DNA of 64,000 nt, taken from the NCBI GenBank assembly GCA_035578175.1, contig JAQMRL010000021.1:5548038-5612037 (forward strand), given 5' to 3'. A program made the translations under genes and the position numbers. Source of the stretch: Catonia carolina (taxonomy: Eukaryota; Arthropoda; Insecta; Hemiptera; Achilidae). Numbering within the stretch: position 1 is the stretch's first letter; every line of letters starts with the position of its first letter. Below, piece after piece: positions 53,639 through 64,000 of the stretch. A model generated the notes under the pieces. It worked only from the letters and a program-made list of their open reading frames with translations. It searched no databases and was not told the origin of the DNA.

Positions 53639-53814
53639 ATTTTAAGTAAATTATTAAGTGATTTATTGTATTACTTCATTATAATTAGTTTAATTATTTA
53701 TTTTTAAATCTTTTAGTGTAATAAATATTTGTAATTGTAAACTTTAGTGTATTAATTATTTAATTACCAAGATCCCAAAACGGACCTTAGCGATAAGTGT
53801 CACAATAGTTTAGT

Positions 53815-53996
53815 GTCAATGAATGATTTCCCGTATTTTTAAGTCGAACTAAGGTTGATTTTCATTTTGTTTCATTCATTCATGATTAACATTAAATTAT
53901 TTTATTTTATTTATCGCCGTAAACTAATGATTATACAAAGATTATAATTTTAATAATATAAATTAGCAAGAGAGAAAATCGTGTGAGTGTTTTACA
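53815..53996 (-). mobile_element. HINE left-end fragment, diverged
   Basis: TTCCCGTATTTTTAAGTCG, then AGCAAGAGAGAAAATCGTGT and a mutated left end (TTTTACACTAAATT). Confidence 0.78.
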
Positions 53997-54180
53997 CTAA
54001 ATTGTTTAACCACAAAGACTATTAATATATATCCAAATAAAGAACTTCAAAAAACAAATTAATATTATGAATAATAATTCGTTATAAACCGTGATATATT
54101 TACAATATAATAAACAAAAAAGGAAGGAAAAAGTGGAAAAAGTGAGGAGGTGACAGTGTGTTGGATTTTGATATAGGCTA

Positions 54181-54894
54181 CAGTAAAACCTCACTAATTC
54201 GGACTTCACTAATTCGGACTACTCTATTCCAAGAAGAGCAGCTTTTTTAATTTTTGTAGAAGTTTTTTAGTTAAAAATTAATAAAGTACTACTTAAAAAA
54301 ATAATAGCTTTTAACTGTCTAATAAAAATTGTTTCATCCTGCAATACATTATTGGTTACTCAGTGAAGAAGAAAACGTTCCACAATTTAAGCTAGTGAAG
54401 TGAGAAACCACATAGACGAACTTATTGAATTTATAGACTTCAATCCGGAATTCAATGACTATTATCTTGTCCTAAGAGAGATGCGCCAACAAGTTATAAA
54501 AAAACAGTGTAGCAAAGAATCACAGAAAAAAATACCAAGTTTTTTTTCTAAGCAACCTCAAATGATCCCTGAGGATATTTGTCAACCCTCTACTTCAACA
54601 AGTGCCAAATAATCGGTACGTAAGTACAGTGTTTTAATTAAATATCATTTTACACTGGACATTTATTAACAATATTTTTACTGCTGTAAATATTTTTAGT
54701 TCTATACTTTTAATTTTGTTGTTTTTCAATATATACTGTACTGTAAATTCATTAAACATCGATATTTCAGACAAGTAACGTTTATTTTTTAATTTTAATT
54801 GCCTAAATTATTCAATTTTTAGATGTAAACAAATATTCGCGATAATTCGGACTTCACTTCCCCCCTATTAGTCCGAATTAGTGAGGTTTTACTG
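54181..54894 (+). mobile_element. pogo/Tigger-type deletion derivative
   Basis: Perfect ends CAGTAAAACCTCACTAATTC and complement. TA on both sides (54179-54180 and 54895-54896). An extra tandem ACTTCACTAATTCGG near the left end. Same family as 27927-28633. Confidence 0.92.
54388..54612 (+). pseudogene. Tigger transposase C-terminal tail
   Basis: ASEVRNHIDELIEFIDFNPE, FNDYYLVLREMRQQVIKKQC and QKKIPSFFSKQPQ, then a Ser/Thr-rich end and stop. Nearly identical to the frame at 28213-28425, with a four-residue insertion. Only about 75 codons of the original protein of roughly 500 remain. Confidence 0.83.
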
Positions 54895-55089
54895 TATTAT
54901 ATCAAAAATAATAATAATAATATTATAATATTTTAGCATCGTATATTGTGAATACAAATTTACCTGTTAGCCTACTTAATACGTAGACAGGTTAACAAGT
55001 TCAAGGTGAAGGTTCTTTCTACATACCTTCACGTATTTTTCTATCACTCAAACCACAATTTATTTAAAAATTAAATTACAATTTTATAA

Positions 55090-55167
55090 GAAAAATTTGG
55101 TGGGAAATACTCACTCGACTTTCTTTAACCAATGTATTTTTTTACTTTCTCTTGCCTATATGAATAT
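55090..55167 (+). mobile_element. Two joined HINE end fragments
   Basis: A diverged left end (TTTGGTGGGAAATACTCAC) runs into a reverse right end (TACTTTCTCTTGCCTATATG), both truncated. Confidence 0.75.
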
Positions 55168-55405
55168 ACGAGTTACGGCTAGCGAAAATTTCACCTAGAA
55201 CTCTGTACCCTCGGTGAAGTAAGGCCGTCTAAAAATGTTAAAGTTAGTTACAAAGATACAAATACGATTGTTTCTTATGTTTTGTAATCTGAAAAATTAA
55301 ATAAAATTGGTTCCAGAGCTGTAAATGCAATACTTTCAGAGATATCTTACATAAAACACATGAATTGGTGCAAAGAAATAACACAAAAATGTGTTATTTC
55401 GACTT
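55168..55405 (+). mobile_element. Half-arm of the foldback family
   Basis: CGAGTTACGGCTAGCG to CAAAGAAATAACAC matches the left arm of the element at 4112-5212 (about 4217-4430). It lacks both outer ends and the second arm. Confidence 0.88.
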
Positions 55406-55917
55406 TTCACACGTTATCGTGAGAAAAAAACAGAAATCGCTAATTACCGCTAAAGTAAGCTTATACAATAAAATATTTGAAATAAAACTTGTAGAATTTT
55501 AAATTCTCTACAACTGTTATTATATAAATTTTTGCGCTAAAATGCATATTAAAGCCCCAATCTTAAAAAAACAATTTTTTTAGTGAAAACAGCCTCACCA
55601 AGAATTTCAGCAAACCTAAAGCCCTACCCTATCTTGTACTGAATAAAAAATTGAGTAAACCAGGCGATTTAAAAAAAAATCGTAAGACCAGTTTTTGAGA
55701 AAATCGCAAAAAAGTGAAAAATTACACGATAAATTACTACTTCCGGTTGACCGATTTTAATGAAAATGTTCGTGTCGTGTCCGGTAGTGGTATGTAACTT
55801 AAGTTTCAAGTTTCAAGTTCGTACGATGTTCCGTTCTTGAGATATTCTGTTCACACACACACACACAGACCAATAGGTAAAAACATGTTTGTGTGGGTTC
55901 AGGGGGTCTGTTTTGGT

Positions 55918-56607
55918 CAGTGTTTCCCAACCGGTGGTCCGTGAGAGTCCGATGACTACTTATAAAAAAGTAATATTTTCCTGTGATTAAATCAAAGTTA
56001 CGATTTTCATTGAACAAGATTAAGTAAAGGTAGAAGAGTTGTCGTGTAAGAAAGCCCTGCCTGCGCTTCCCCAAGATTCGGCAAGTACCTTTGCGGTATC
56101 TTATGATTTTTTCAACCACTTATTTGTGTGAGCAGGGGTTCTCTAATTTATTGTTAATTAAAAACAAACAACAAAATCGGCTAAGTGTAAGCAGTGATTT
56201 GAGAGTAGCTCTTAGCAAGAGCCTAAAACCTAGAATTCCTCATCTAGTCAGAAAGATTCGTGCACAAAAGTCGCGTTGAAATTTTCATTTTATTTTTAAT
56301 TATTTTTTTAATTTTCATTGTTATTTTCGACTAAGTAAATTCTGTATTCCTTATTTTATTAAAAGAGAATTTACAATTAAAATATTTTTACTTTTTGTGA
56401 TGTACAATGTACCCTACTTTCTGAAAATAACAATTATATGTTTGTAATAATAGTATGTTTCTTAAAATTTGTTTTATTTAATCACCTTTTAATTTGGTGA
56501 TGAACTGATAAGATAGCCTATATGCAATAATGTAATGAATGGGTGGTGAGTGGTAGTTCACTTTCAGGCTGAGTGGTCCGCAGACCACTCCGGGTTGGCA
56601 ACCTCTG
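55918..56607 (+). mobile_element. hAT element, deletion derivative (same group as 26047-27101)
   Basis: Ends CAGTGTTTCCCAACC and the complement CAGAGGTTGCCAACC. GTTTTGGT (55910-55917) and GTTTAGGT (56608-56615) form the 8-bp duplication, one mismatch. Confidence 0.9.
56088..56279 (+). pseudogene. hAT transposase C-terminus (hATC domain)
   Basis: The frame reads FSTTYLCEQGFSNLLLIKNK, then QQNRLSVSSDLRVALSKSLK and PRIPHLVRKIRAQKSR with stop. TTYLCExGFSxLLxIKxKxRNRL...DLRVALS...PRI is the C-terminal dimerisation signature of ZBED5/FAM200/SCAND3-like hAT transposases. The upstream RNase-H-like core and BED finger are absent, apart from a possible short upstream piece. It complements the region kept at 26440-26975, so both derive from one parent family. 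Confidence 0.85.
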
Positions 56608-56725
56608 GTTTAGGTGTATGTTCGGGTGAAGAGTGTATTTGTTAAAGTCGACATGAAAACAATACTTTCCTTCCTATATATTCATACAGGCAAGAGAAAG
56701 TAAAAACACCAATCCGTTATTACTA

Positions 56726-58037
56726 CAGTTGAACCCGGTTTTAACGGCCTCGGACTTTACGTCAACTCGGACTTAACGTCACTTTTTTAGGCGTTGTGAC
56801 AAACTTCTATCTGGAAACCCCTGTTTTAACGTCATTAACTCGGTTGTTGCGTCAAAATTTTTCCGATGAAATCATTTTTTACTTCACGTACAACGATTGT
56901 GAACTTGCCATAATTTATCAGTAAATTGTTTGAAAAAGAAAAAGACAGTACTTAACAGTAATATAGTACAATAGTCTACTGGTGAATAACGTTTGCTTGT
57001 GCGAAGCTTAAAATGATTAAGCTGTTCATATGTGCGTCTATAACTACTGATTGATCTACGTCAAGGTCAGTTTTGGGAGTGCACCCTTCATTGGGAGTAG
57101 TTTTGGGAGAGCGTCATTGACGGGACAGATTAAATTTTACCGTTATATCCGAGTGACGTTATAACAAAGTTAGCTCTTGTGTCAAAGTAAATCTAACTAA
57201 ACTAAGAATATTTCGTATACATTACTACTAATTTACGTAATGTGCTAAACGTTTTTTATTTACGATTTTTAAATCGTAATACCCTAATAAAATAGATAAA
57301 TAACCACTCTGTGTAAGTAGGGCCTACTAAATATGTATTATGTACTATTATGTACTAAAATACGGAAACCAAAATACATATTTGTATGTACATAAACTAC
57401 ATAATGGTACGTTATCTACTTTATTGGAAGAAATCAGTGATTTTCTTTTGAACACCTCGTTCTGCGGAATAAATCCTCTCCGTAATGTCTCTCGGTGTCG
57501 GTGAAATCTGAAAAAAGTTTAAGCCGCTAGCATTGCTTCCTGCAATGTTGGCGTGACTGTGTTCTCTTCATCTTCCTCTTACTCAGTCGCTTCTTCAGTA
57601 TTAGAGAATTTTCTTAAATGTGGATAGTCTGATGTGAAAGTTAGGTACAGTGCTGCCTACTAAGTGTCACATGTCGCGTAGAGGGTGCAGTCCCAAAACT
57701 GACCTTGACGTAGATCAATCAAAAGACGCACATATGAACAGCTTAATCATTTTAAGCTTCGCACAAGCAAACGTTATTCACCAGTAGACTATTGTACTAT
57801 ATTACTGTGTAAGTACTGTCTTTTTCTTTTTCAAACAATTTACTGATAAATTATGGCAAGTTCACAATCGTTGTACGTGAAGTAAAAAATGATTTCATCG
57901 GAAAAATTTTGACGCAACAACCGAGTTAATGACGTTAAAACAGGGGTTTCCAGATAGAAGTTTGTCACAACGCCTAAAAAATGACGTTAAGTCCGAGTTG
58001 ACGTAAAGTCCGAGGCCGTTAAAACCGGGTTCAACTG
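56726..58037 (-). mobile_element. pogo/Tigger-type element with about 360-bp inverted arms
   Basis: Ends CAGTTGAACCCGGTTTTAAC and complement. TA on both sides (56724-56725 and 58038-58039). Arms 56726-57085 and about 57685-58037 are near-perfect inverted copies. The middle holds the transposase tail. Confidence 0.92.
57421..57510 (-). pseudogene. Tigger transposase C-terminal tail
   Basis: The minus strand reads ISPTPRDITERIYSAERG and VQKKITDFFQ with a stop at 57421-57423. KITDFF is the characteristic end of Tigger transposases. Upstream sequence on the same strand is acidic (EEDEENTV) but frame-shifted and stop-containing. Confidence 0.72.
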
Positions 58038-58039
58038 TA

Positions 58040-58508
58040 CTTACTACAAACGGTATTGTAATATTTAAAGAATTTTAAATTAGCAATTTTTTCTTTTATT
58101 TATGTGAATTTATTTGCATAACACGGATTAAGTATTGTAAATATAAATACATATTTGTATTTCACAGTTGTAGCAATATTCCATTGTCTATATTTCAGGG
58201 TTACGGTCACGGCAACGATGTTTACATACTCTTAAATGTAAGAACGAAATAATAAAATAAATAAATACGAGTACAATTACTCATTAACAGGTACGTATTC
58301 ATTTATTTTTAGCTAAAGCGCAAACTACTTTGAGAATTTAACAAATCGTCAACCTTAATTTTAGAAATTTGCGAAAAGCTTTCAAAAAGACAAATATTTA
58401 GAATGGCAAATATGAACAGTTTAAGTAACTTAAAACATGTGATATTTTTTTGTATTACAAATAAATTTACATTAGTAAAAGTTGTACTTTACATACAAGA
58501 AGAAAAGT
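58040..58508. other. AT-rich stretch with no recognised feature
   Basis: No gene or repeat match. Confidence 0.5.
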
Positions 58509-58620
58509 CTGGTGTGAGACACCCACACGATATTCTCTTGCCGATGTGAATGATCAAAAATATAACCTATGTTTCATAAACATTGATGATAAACTATGAT
58601 TTATAAACATTGTAAAATTA
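58509..58620 (+). mobile_element. HINE left-end fragment
   Basis: TCTGGTGTGAGACACCCACAC with compensated hairpin bases, then CTCTTGCCGATGTG. It is replaced after about 110 bp by the next complete copy. Confidence 0.82.
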
Positions 58621-58624
58621 AAAA

Positions 58625-59550
58625 TCTGGTGTGAAACACTCACACAACTTTCTCTTGCCAATCCAAATAATTAACAATAAACCTAACATTAGTAATAAAA
58701 CATTAGAAATAAAAAAAAACTAACCTCAATAAACATACCCTAATTTTAATCATAAGTGAAAGACGCAAAATGAAAATCAACCTCAGATTGGCTTAAAAAT
58801 ACGGAAAATCGCTCTTTTACGCCAAACTAGGCTCTGTAGAAAAAAATGCTCTATGCAAAAGTTGTAGATTATTTAATTTCCTATAAATTTTATTATATAC
58901 ATTTTTGTCGTAAAATGCATACTAAGGCCGAAATCTTAAAAAGTCGATTTTTCACACGTTTTGTAAGAAAAAAAACAAAAAATACCACTGAACTAAGCGT
59001 TATACAAAAAAAATTTTGAAATAAAAGTTGTACGATTTTAAATTCTGTACAACTTTTATCATATAAATTTTTGCGCTAAAATGCATATTAAAGCTGTAAT
59101 CTTAAAAAAATATTTTTTACGTGAAAACAGCCTCTCCAAGAATTTAAGCAAACATGGCGCCTACCCTATCTTGTAGAGAATAAAAGATTTAGTAAACCAG
59201 GCGATTTTTAAAAAAAAAAATCGTAGGACCAGTTTTTGAGAAAATCGCAAAAAAGTGAAAAATTATACGAATAAACTACTACGTCTGGTTGACCGATTTT
59301 AATGAAAATGTTCGTGTCGGGTCCGGTAGTGGTATGTAACTTAAGTTTCAAGTTTCAAGTTCGTACGACCTTCCGTTCTTGAGATATTCTGTTCACACAC
59401 AGACACAAACACACAGACCAATCGCTAAAAACATGTTTTTTGGGTTCAGGACGTCTGAAAACGTATAGATCCGGTGAAAACTCGATTTCTAAAAATCGAC
59501 ATGAAAACAATACTTTCCTTCCTATATATTCATATAGGCAAGAGAAAGTA
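58625..59550 (+). mobile_element. HINE copy, full-length
   Basis: Intact ends. Microsatellite slot short and interrupted (CACACAGACACAAACAC, 59393-59416). Confidence 0.93.
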
Positions 59551-59712
59551 AAAAAACTAGGATTCGAACCAGGAACCTTCGTCTCCAAAAATCAGCTGTT
59601 TGGCCACGTCTTTACCTCTAGACCAACTCGGTGGGTTGTTAAATAAATGAATAAAAAAAAATCGACATGAAAACAATACTTTCCTTCACTCAAATAGGAC
59701 AAGAGAACATAA
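59551..59712 (-). mobile_element. SINE3 head piece followed by a HINE end fragment
   Basis: 59551-59638 is the reverse tRNA-like head (GGATTCGAACCAGGAACC, then CTAGACCAACTCGGTGGG). 59658-59712 is a forward, diverged HINE right end (CGACATGAAAACAATACTTT). Confidence 0.75.
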
Positions 59713-60117
59713 ATAATATAAATATTTTTAAATATATAAAAGTATTTAATGAAATTAATACACCTGTAATGAAAGTAGATCAAAGAGATTTAATCTCCGT
59801 TATAATACGGTGATCCGATTCACTGATCACTTGAGAATTTAAAAAAAATAATCTTTTTCAACGACGAAGAAGAAAGATGAACGTGATACAGTGGGAATCA
59901 TTTCAAACGAAACATAACAGATTATAAACGTCAATTCAATGCATTCACTAAAAAAATGCTTTATAAAATTCCTTTCAAATAATAATAATTTACTTGGACT
60001 TGGAATTACTGTATTTATAGGAAATTGTAGAATTGTAGTAGTCTGCTATAAAACATTCGCTTAGATAAATAACTGTTTATGGAAAAATTTTTACAAATAA
60101 TTTTTTTTAAATTTCTG
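59713..60117. other. AT-rich stretch with no recognised feature
   Basis: No gene or repeat match. Confidence 0.5.
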
Positions 60118-60123
60118 TAAATT

Positions 60124-60127
<4 letters not shown>

Positions 60128-60159
<32 letters not shown>
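60128..60159 (+). repeat. (TTA)n microsatellite
   Basis: About ten tandem units. Confidence 0.95.
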
Positions 60160-60161
<2 letters not shown>

Positions 60162-60348
60162 TTCTCTAGCTCTGTATGAATATTTAGAGAAGCAAAGTAT
60201 GTTTTCACGTCGGTTTTTCAAAATCAAGTTTCCTCCGATTTGGTCTCTGTCTCTGTCTCTCTCTCTCTCTCTGTCTGTCTGTCTGTCTGCCTGTCTCTCC
60301 CTCTCCCTCCCCCCTCAATCTCTCTCTCTATCTATCTATCTATCTATC

Positions 60349-60443
<95 letters not shown>

Positions 60444-60480
60444 GTGTGTGCGCGTGTATGAACTAGCTCGGATGACTAGC
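60160..60480 (-). mobile_element. Old HINE right-end relative with a (TC)n tract
   Basis: TTTCTCTAGCTCTGTATGAA, TTTTCACGTCGG and TCAAAATCAAGTTTCCTCCG follow the family order. The microsatellite slot holds a (TC/TCTA)n tract (about 60241-60438) rather than TG. Confidence 0.65.
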
Positions 60481-60521
60481 TCAGTTTAAACGGTGGTAAG
60501 ACAAGATAATAATGAGAAAAA

Positions 60522-61510
60522 TCCTGGTGTGAAACACTCACACAACTTTCTCTTGCCAATGCAAACAATTAACAATAAAACTAACATTAGTAATAAAACA
60601 TTAGAAATAACAAAAAACTAAACTCAATAAACATAACATAATTTTAATCATATATGAAAGAAGCAAAATGAAAATTGATCTGTTTGCCTTAAAAATACGA
60701 AAAATCAGTCCTACACGCTAAACTAGGCTCTGTAGAGAAAAATGCTTTTTAAATAAAAGTTGCAGATCTTTTAATTTTCTATAAATTTAATTATATGTTT
60801 TTTTGTCATAAAATACATACTAAGGCCGGAATCTAAAAAAAATCGATTTTTCACACGTTTTCGTGAGAAAAAAAAACAGAAAATCTCTAATTACCGCTAA
60901 ACTAAGCGTTATACAATGGAATGATACAAATAAAAGTTGTAGGATGTTGAACTCTCTACATTTTTTATTATACACTTTTTGCGCTATAATACATACATAA
61001 GCCGTAATCTTAAAAAAACCTTTTTTACGTAAAAACAGCGTCACGAAGAATTTCAGCAAGCATGGCGCCTACCCTATCTTGTAGAGAATACAAAATTGAG
61101 TAAACCAGGCGATTTTTAAAAAAAATCGTAGGACCAGTTTTTGAGAAAATCGCCAAAAAATGAAAAATTACACGAATAAACTACTACTTCCGGTTGACCG
61201 ATTTTGATGAAAATGTTCGTGTCGGATCCGGTAGTAGTATGTAACTTAAGTTTCAAGTTTCAAGTTCGTACGATGTTCCGTTCTTGAGATACTTTGTACA
61301 CACACACACACACACGCACACACGCACGTACGTACGCGCGCGCGCACGCACGCACGCGCGCACACACACACACACACCAATCGCTAAAAACATGTTTTTT
61401 TGGGTTCAGAGGGTCTGAAAACGTGTAGATCCGGTGAAAACTTGATTTCTTAAAATCGACATGAAAACAATACTTTCCTTCCTATATATTCATATAGGCA
61501 AGAGAAAGTA
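60522..61510 (+). mobile_element. HINE copy, full-length
   Basis: Start TCCTGGTGTGAAACAC. Microsatellite slot 61300-61377 with CA and CG/TACG alternation. Intact right end. Confidence 0.93.
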
Positions 61511-61513
61511 AAA

Positions 61514-62007
61514 AAGTTTTAGGGTGTTTTATTGTTCTACAACTTTAATTGTATATGTACAGTTTACAGGTATATAAAATGCACATTAAGGGCGAAATCT
61601 TTAAAAAAAAATTTTTACCACAAGGGCTATTATAACCCCCAAGAATTTCAGCAGACATGCCGTTTACCCTATCTTGTACAGCACTATAAATATAGTAAAT
61701 GAGGTGATTTTAAAGAAAATCGCCAAAAGTGAACAAACTACTACTTCCAGTTCACCGATTTTTCTGAAAAAGTTTTTGTAAAATTTCCTAATTGTACCAA
61801 AATTAAGATCCTAGTATCGAATTCGTACAGTACCTTGTTCTTGAAATATTTTGTTTACACAGAGACCAATCGCTAAAAACACGTATTTTTTGTGTTCAGG
61901 GAACCTGAAAACGTGTATTTTCAGTGTAAACTGGATTTTTCGATAAATCATCATGTAAACAATACTCTTGCGCTTGCCCTATTTATATAGGGCAAGCGAA
62001 GGTAAAA
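61514..62007 (+). mobile_element. Ancient HINE subfamily member without microsatellite
   Basis: Shares TTTCAGCAGACATG, CTACTACTTCC and GAGACCAATCGCTAAAAAC in order but at much lower identity. The slot is just TTTACACAGAGACC. The terminal hairpin is longer: CGCTTGCCCTAT / ATAGGGCAAGCG. Confidence 0.85.
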
Positions 62008-62091
62008 ATATAAGTAAAACAAAGAAAAACGAATATTAAATTTCATATACCAAGATTACAATTAGGCCTAATTCCAAAAAATCGTACAAAG

Positions 62092-62373
62092 TAAAGAAAC
62101 TACTACTTCCGGTTGACCGATTTTTGATGAAAAAGTTTTTGTCGGGTTTCCTATCGTACTTAAATTATGATACCAGTTTCAACTTCGTACGGTATCCCGT
62201 TCTTGCAATACTTTGTTTACACAGAGACCAATCGCTGAAAACATATATTTTGTGTTCAGGGGTCCTGAAAACGATTTTTATTCAGTGTAAACTCGATTTC
62301 GATAAATCAACATGAAAAAAATACTTTCGCTTGCCCTATATATATTTATATAATAGAGCACGCAGAGATAAAA
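62092..62373 (+). mobile_element. Second ancient HINE subfamily member
   Basis: From AAACTACTACTTCCGGTTG to GCACGCAGAGATAAAAATA. Also lacks the microsatellite (TTTACACAGAGACC). Confidence 0.82.
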
Positions 62374-62507
62374 ATATAAATAAAACAAAGAGGAACGGAT
62401 GTTATTTTAATATTATTTTTATCATGTAAAAGTGATTAAAATCTCTTTGTCTATAGAAATAAAGATCATGCCAGTACATATTATTATTACCTTTAATTTT
62501 AATTTAA

Positions 62508-63379
62508 AAAAATTGGCTTTGGTTGCAGAAACCAGAGATCAAGCGATTTTTCAGATAGACACGCTTAAAAGGGTAGCGGGGGGAACGGGTCTGAATATCT
62601 CTTTTGAAAAGTCCGTTTTCATGTCTAATGATAAAGACAGCCCAAGGTCACTGAAAACTGATTTTGGCAGATTGAGCAGAGTTCACCATTTTAATTATCT
62701 GGGCGAAATCATCCAACAAAATGGATCGGATGCCCTGGCATTACGGAGAAGAATTGGAAAATTAGAGATGGCGTATGTACAGATGAAAGGATTTTACAAC
62801 AAAAAGTGTATCTCCCGCAACACTAAGTTAAGACACTTAAACACGGTGGTCCTCCCACAGGTTTTGTACGCGGCTGAGACTCTGACATGTTACAGAAAGG
62901 GAGAACTTGCAAAGCTGAACAAGGTACACAGAAGATTTGCCCAGACAATATTGGGAACAGTCTATGACCCGGACACTAACGTACATAAAAAACGATCAAA
63001 CGAAGTAATAATGAATTTTCTGGGGGAATCCTTGGCAACAAAGTGTCGGAAAAGACGACTGCAATATTACGGACATCTAATGAGGTTTAGGGATATAGAA
63101 AATGAGACCTACAAGTTGATCAGAAGCCAGGAAGGACTTAAAACCAGAGACAGATGGTTGAAGGAAGTGGAGGAAGACCTCATAACGTTGGACATCTCGG
63201 GCAACGACATTATGAACAGAGACATTTTTAGGCACAAGATTAAGACTTTCGGGAATTTCCATTCTGCTGAGTCCAAGACTAGAATGTGGACAGAGGAAGA
63301 GAGACAGGTGGTGAGTAGGAGGATGAGGGAGTACCACGCAAGGAGGCGACAGCTCCCAAAACAGCTTAAGGGAAAATGA
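62508..63379 (+). pseudogene. 5'-truncated LINE: reverse transcriptase thumb and C-terminal region
   Basis: An open frame of about 290 codons: LALVAETRDQAIFQIDTLKR (just after where the catalytic YADD would be), GLNISFEKSVFMSN, FNYLGEIIQQNGSDALALRR, TVVLPQVLYAAETLTCYRKG, LAKLNKVHRRFAQTILGTVY, CRKRRLQYYGHLMRF and MWTEEERQVVSRRMREYHAR, then a stop. The YLGExI and LPxxLYAAETxT motifs are those of insect non-LTR reverse transcriptases whose C-terminus ends in a basic tail, like the fragment at 29107. The N-terminal endonuclease and polymerase core are absent; codons before 62508 belong to flanking DNA. The undamaged frame suggests a recent insertion. Confidence 0.88.
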
Positions 63380-63438
63380 ATTTAATTAACTTACATAACT
63401 AGTGCGCTCTTAAAAGGGCTATACAATTTAAAAAAAAA

Positions 63439-64000
63439 TCTGGTGTGAAACACTCACACAACTTTCTCTTGCCAATGCAAATAATTAATAATAAACCTAA
63501 AATTATTAATAAAATATTAGAAATAAACAAAGAAACTAACCTCAAAAACATAACCTTATTTAAAGCATGAGTGAAAGACGCAAAATGAAAATCGAACTCA
63601 GTTTGGCTTAGAAATACGGAAAATCACTCTTTCACGCTAAACTAGGCTCTGTAGAGAAAAATGTTTTAAATAAAAGTTGTAGATCTTTTAATTTCCTATA
63701 AATTTTATAATATACACTTTTGTCGTAAAATGCGTACTAAAGTCGAAATCTTAAAAAAATCTATTTTTCACACGTTTTCGTGAGAAAAAAATCAGAAAAT
63801 CGCTAATTACTGCTAAACTAAGCGTTATACAAAAAAATGTTTGAAATAAAAGTTGTAGAATTTTAAATTCTCTACAACTTTTGTTATATACTACATTTTT
63901 GCTCTAAATTGCTTATTAAAGCCGTAATCTTAAAAAAACAACGTTTTTACGTAAAAACAGCCTCACCAAGAATTTCAGCAAAAATGGCGCCTACCCTATC
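63439..64000 (+). mobile_element. HINE copy, cut by window end
   Basis: TCTGGTGTGAAACAC start after an A-run; both internal modules are present, then the window ends in GGCGCCTACCCTATC. Confidence 0.92.

Larger units (their letters stand above)
52790..53811 (+). mobile_element. LTR of the same Gypsy-like family, split by SINE2
   Basis: Matches the solo LTR at 6788-7758 from GATTTTTCTAGCA onward: GACTATATAAAAAGACC (TATA box), CGAGTGCGG, GTGTAATAAATATTTG (polyadenylation signal) and CAAAACGGACCTTAGCG, ending GTGTCACA. A (TG)n tract is at about 53011-53031. The 5' border is not resolved and no internal retrotransposon sequence follows. Confidence 0.75.
55407..56703 (+). mobile_element. HINE copy, 5'-truncated, split by a hAT element
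   Basis: From CGACTTTTCACACGTTATCG to CAGGCAAGAGAAAGTA. The hAT insertion lies at 55918-56607. (CA)n is only about 18 bp (55850-55868). Confidence 0.9.

Noticed and set aside
62432..62507. Start codon of the 315-codon frame as a true protein start
   Set aside because: The first 25 or so codons are A/T-rich flank. Reverse transcriptase homology begins abruptly at about 62508, so this is a 5'-truncated insertion.

Overview
This is an insect-type eukaryotic nuclear window, AT-rich and packed with transposable elements. It holds two exons of one recognisable host gene. Evidence for an insect: a yellow/MRJP-family gene with spliced exons, tRNA-derived SINEs, several non-LTR retrotransposon 3' ends, and mariner, pogo/Tigger and hAT DNA transposons. 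The species cannot be named from sequence alone.

Host gene. A yellow-family gene runs on the + strand. One internal exon is at 5352-5656 and the terminal coding exon is at 15551-15755. Splice sites and codon phase agree. The signal peptide and N-terminal two thirds lie upstream of the window. The intron between them (about 9.9 kb) and the intron upstream are filled with transposons.

Dominant repeat. About 30 copies, in both orientations, belong to one non-autonomous family of about 1 kb (called HINE here). The left end reads TCTGGTGTGAAACAC with a small hairpin followed by CTTTCTCTTGCC. The right end has a CCTATAT/ATATAGG hairpin followed by GGCAAGAGAAAGTA. The shared 12-bp inverted repeat is terminal on the right and offset by about 22 bp on the left, which resembles Helentron-type rolling-circle elements. 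A (CA/TG)n microsatellite sits at one fixed internal position. Long Cys-Val, His-Thr or Arg-Ala reading frames in the window are translations of that microsatellite.

Other repeats. There are four SINE-like families: SINE1 (tRNA head, GGTTCGAATCC B box), SINE2 (about 400 bp, AAC-type tail), SINE3 (tRNA head with an AGCTGTT/AACAGCT palindrome) and SINE4. There is one complete Gypsy-like solo LTR (6788-7758) and a related, SINE-split copy (52790-53811). LINE 3' ends occur at 9.4, 17.4, 24.2, 29.1, 33.4, 33.7 and 62.5 kb. Tc1/mariner-type elements lie at 0.57, 30, 31, 35.5 and 51 kb, and pogo/Tigger derivatives at 15.9, 27.9, 54.2 and 56.7 kb. hAT elements with clear 8-bp target duplications lie at 12.6-15.4, 14.2, 20.7, 26.0 and 55.9 kb. 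Two palindromic foldback elements share a TA target (4.1 and 32.0 kb). A 207-bp satellite-like array changes orientation in its middle (50.4-52.2 kb).

Most striking pattern. At many places an inserted element is bracketed by unusually long direct duplications (52, 70, about 125, 160, 165, 187, 234 and 235 bp) that abut the element on both sides exactly as a target-site duplication would. This occurs for a TIR element, for HINE copies (even truncated ones) and for SINE2. A shared break-repair or long-stagger insertion mechanism, with element fragments caught at duplication junctions, would explain it.
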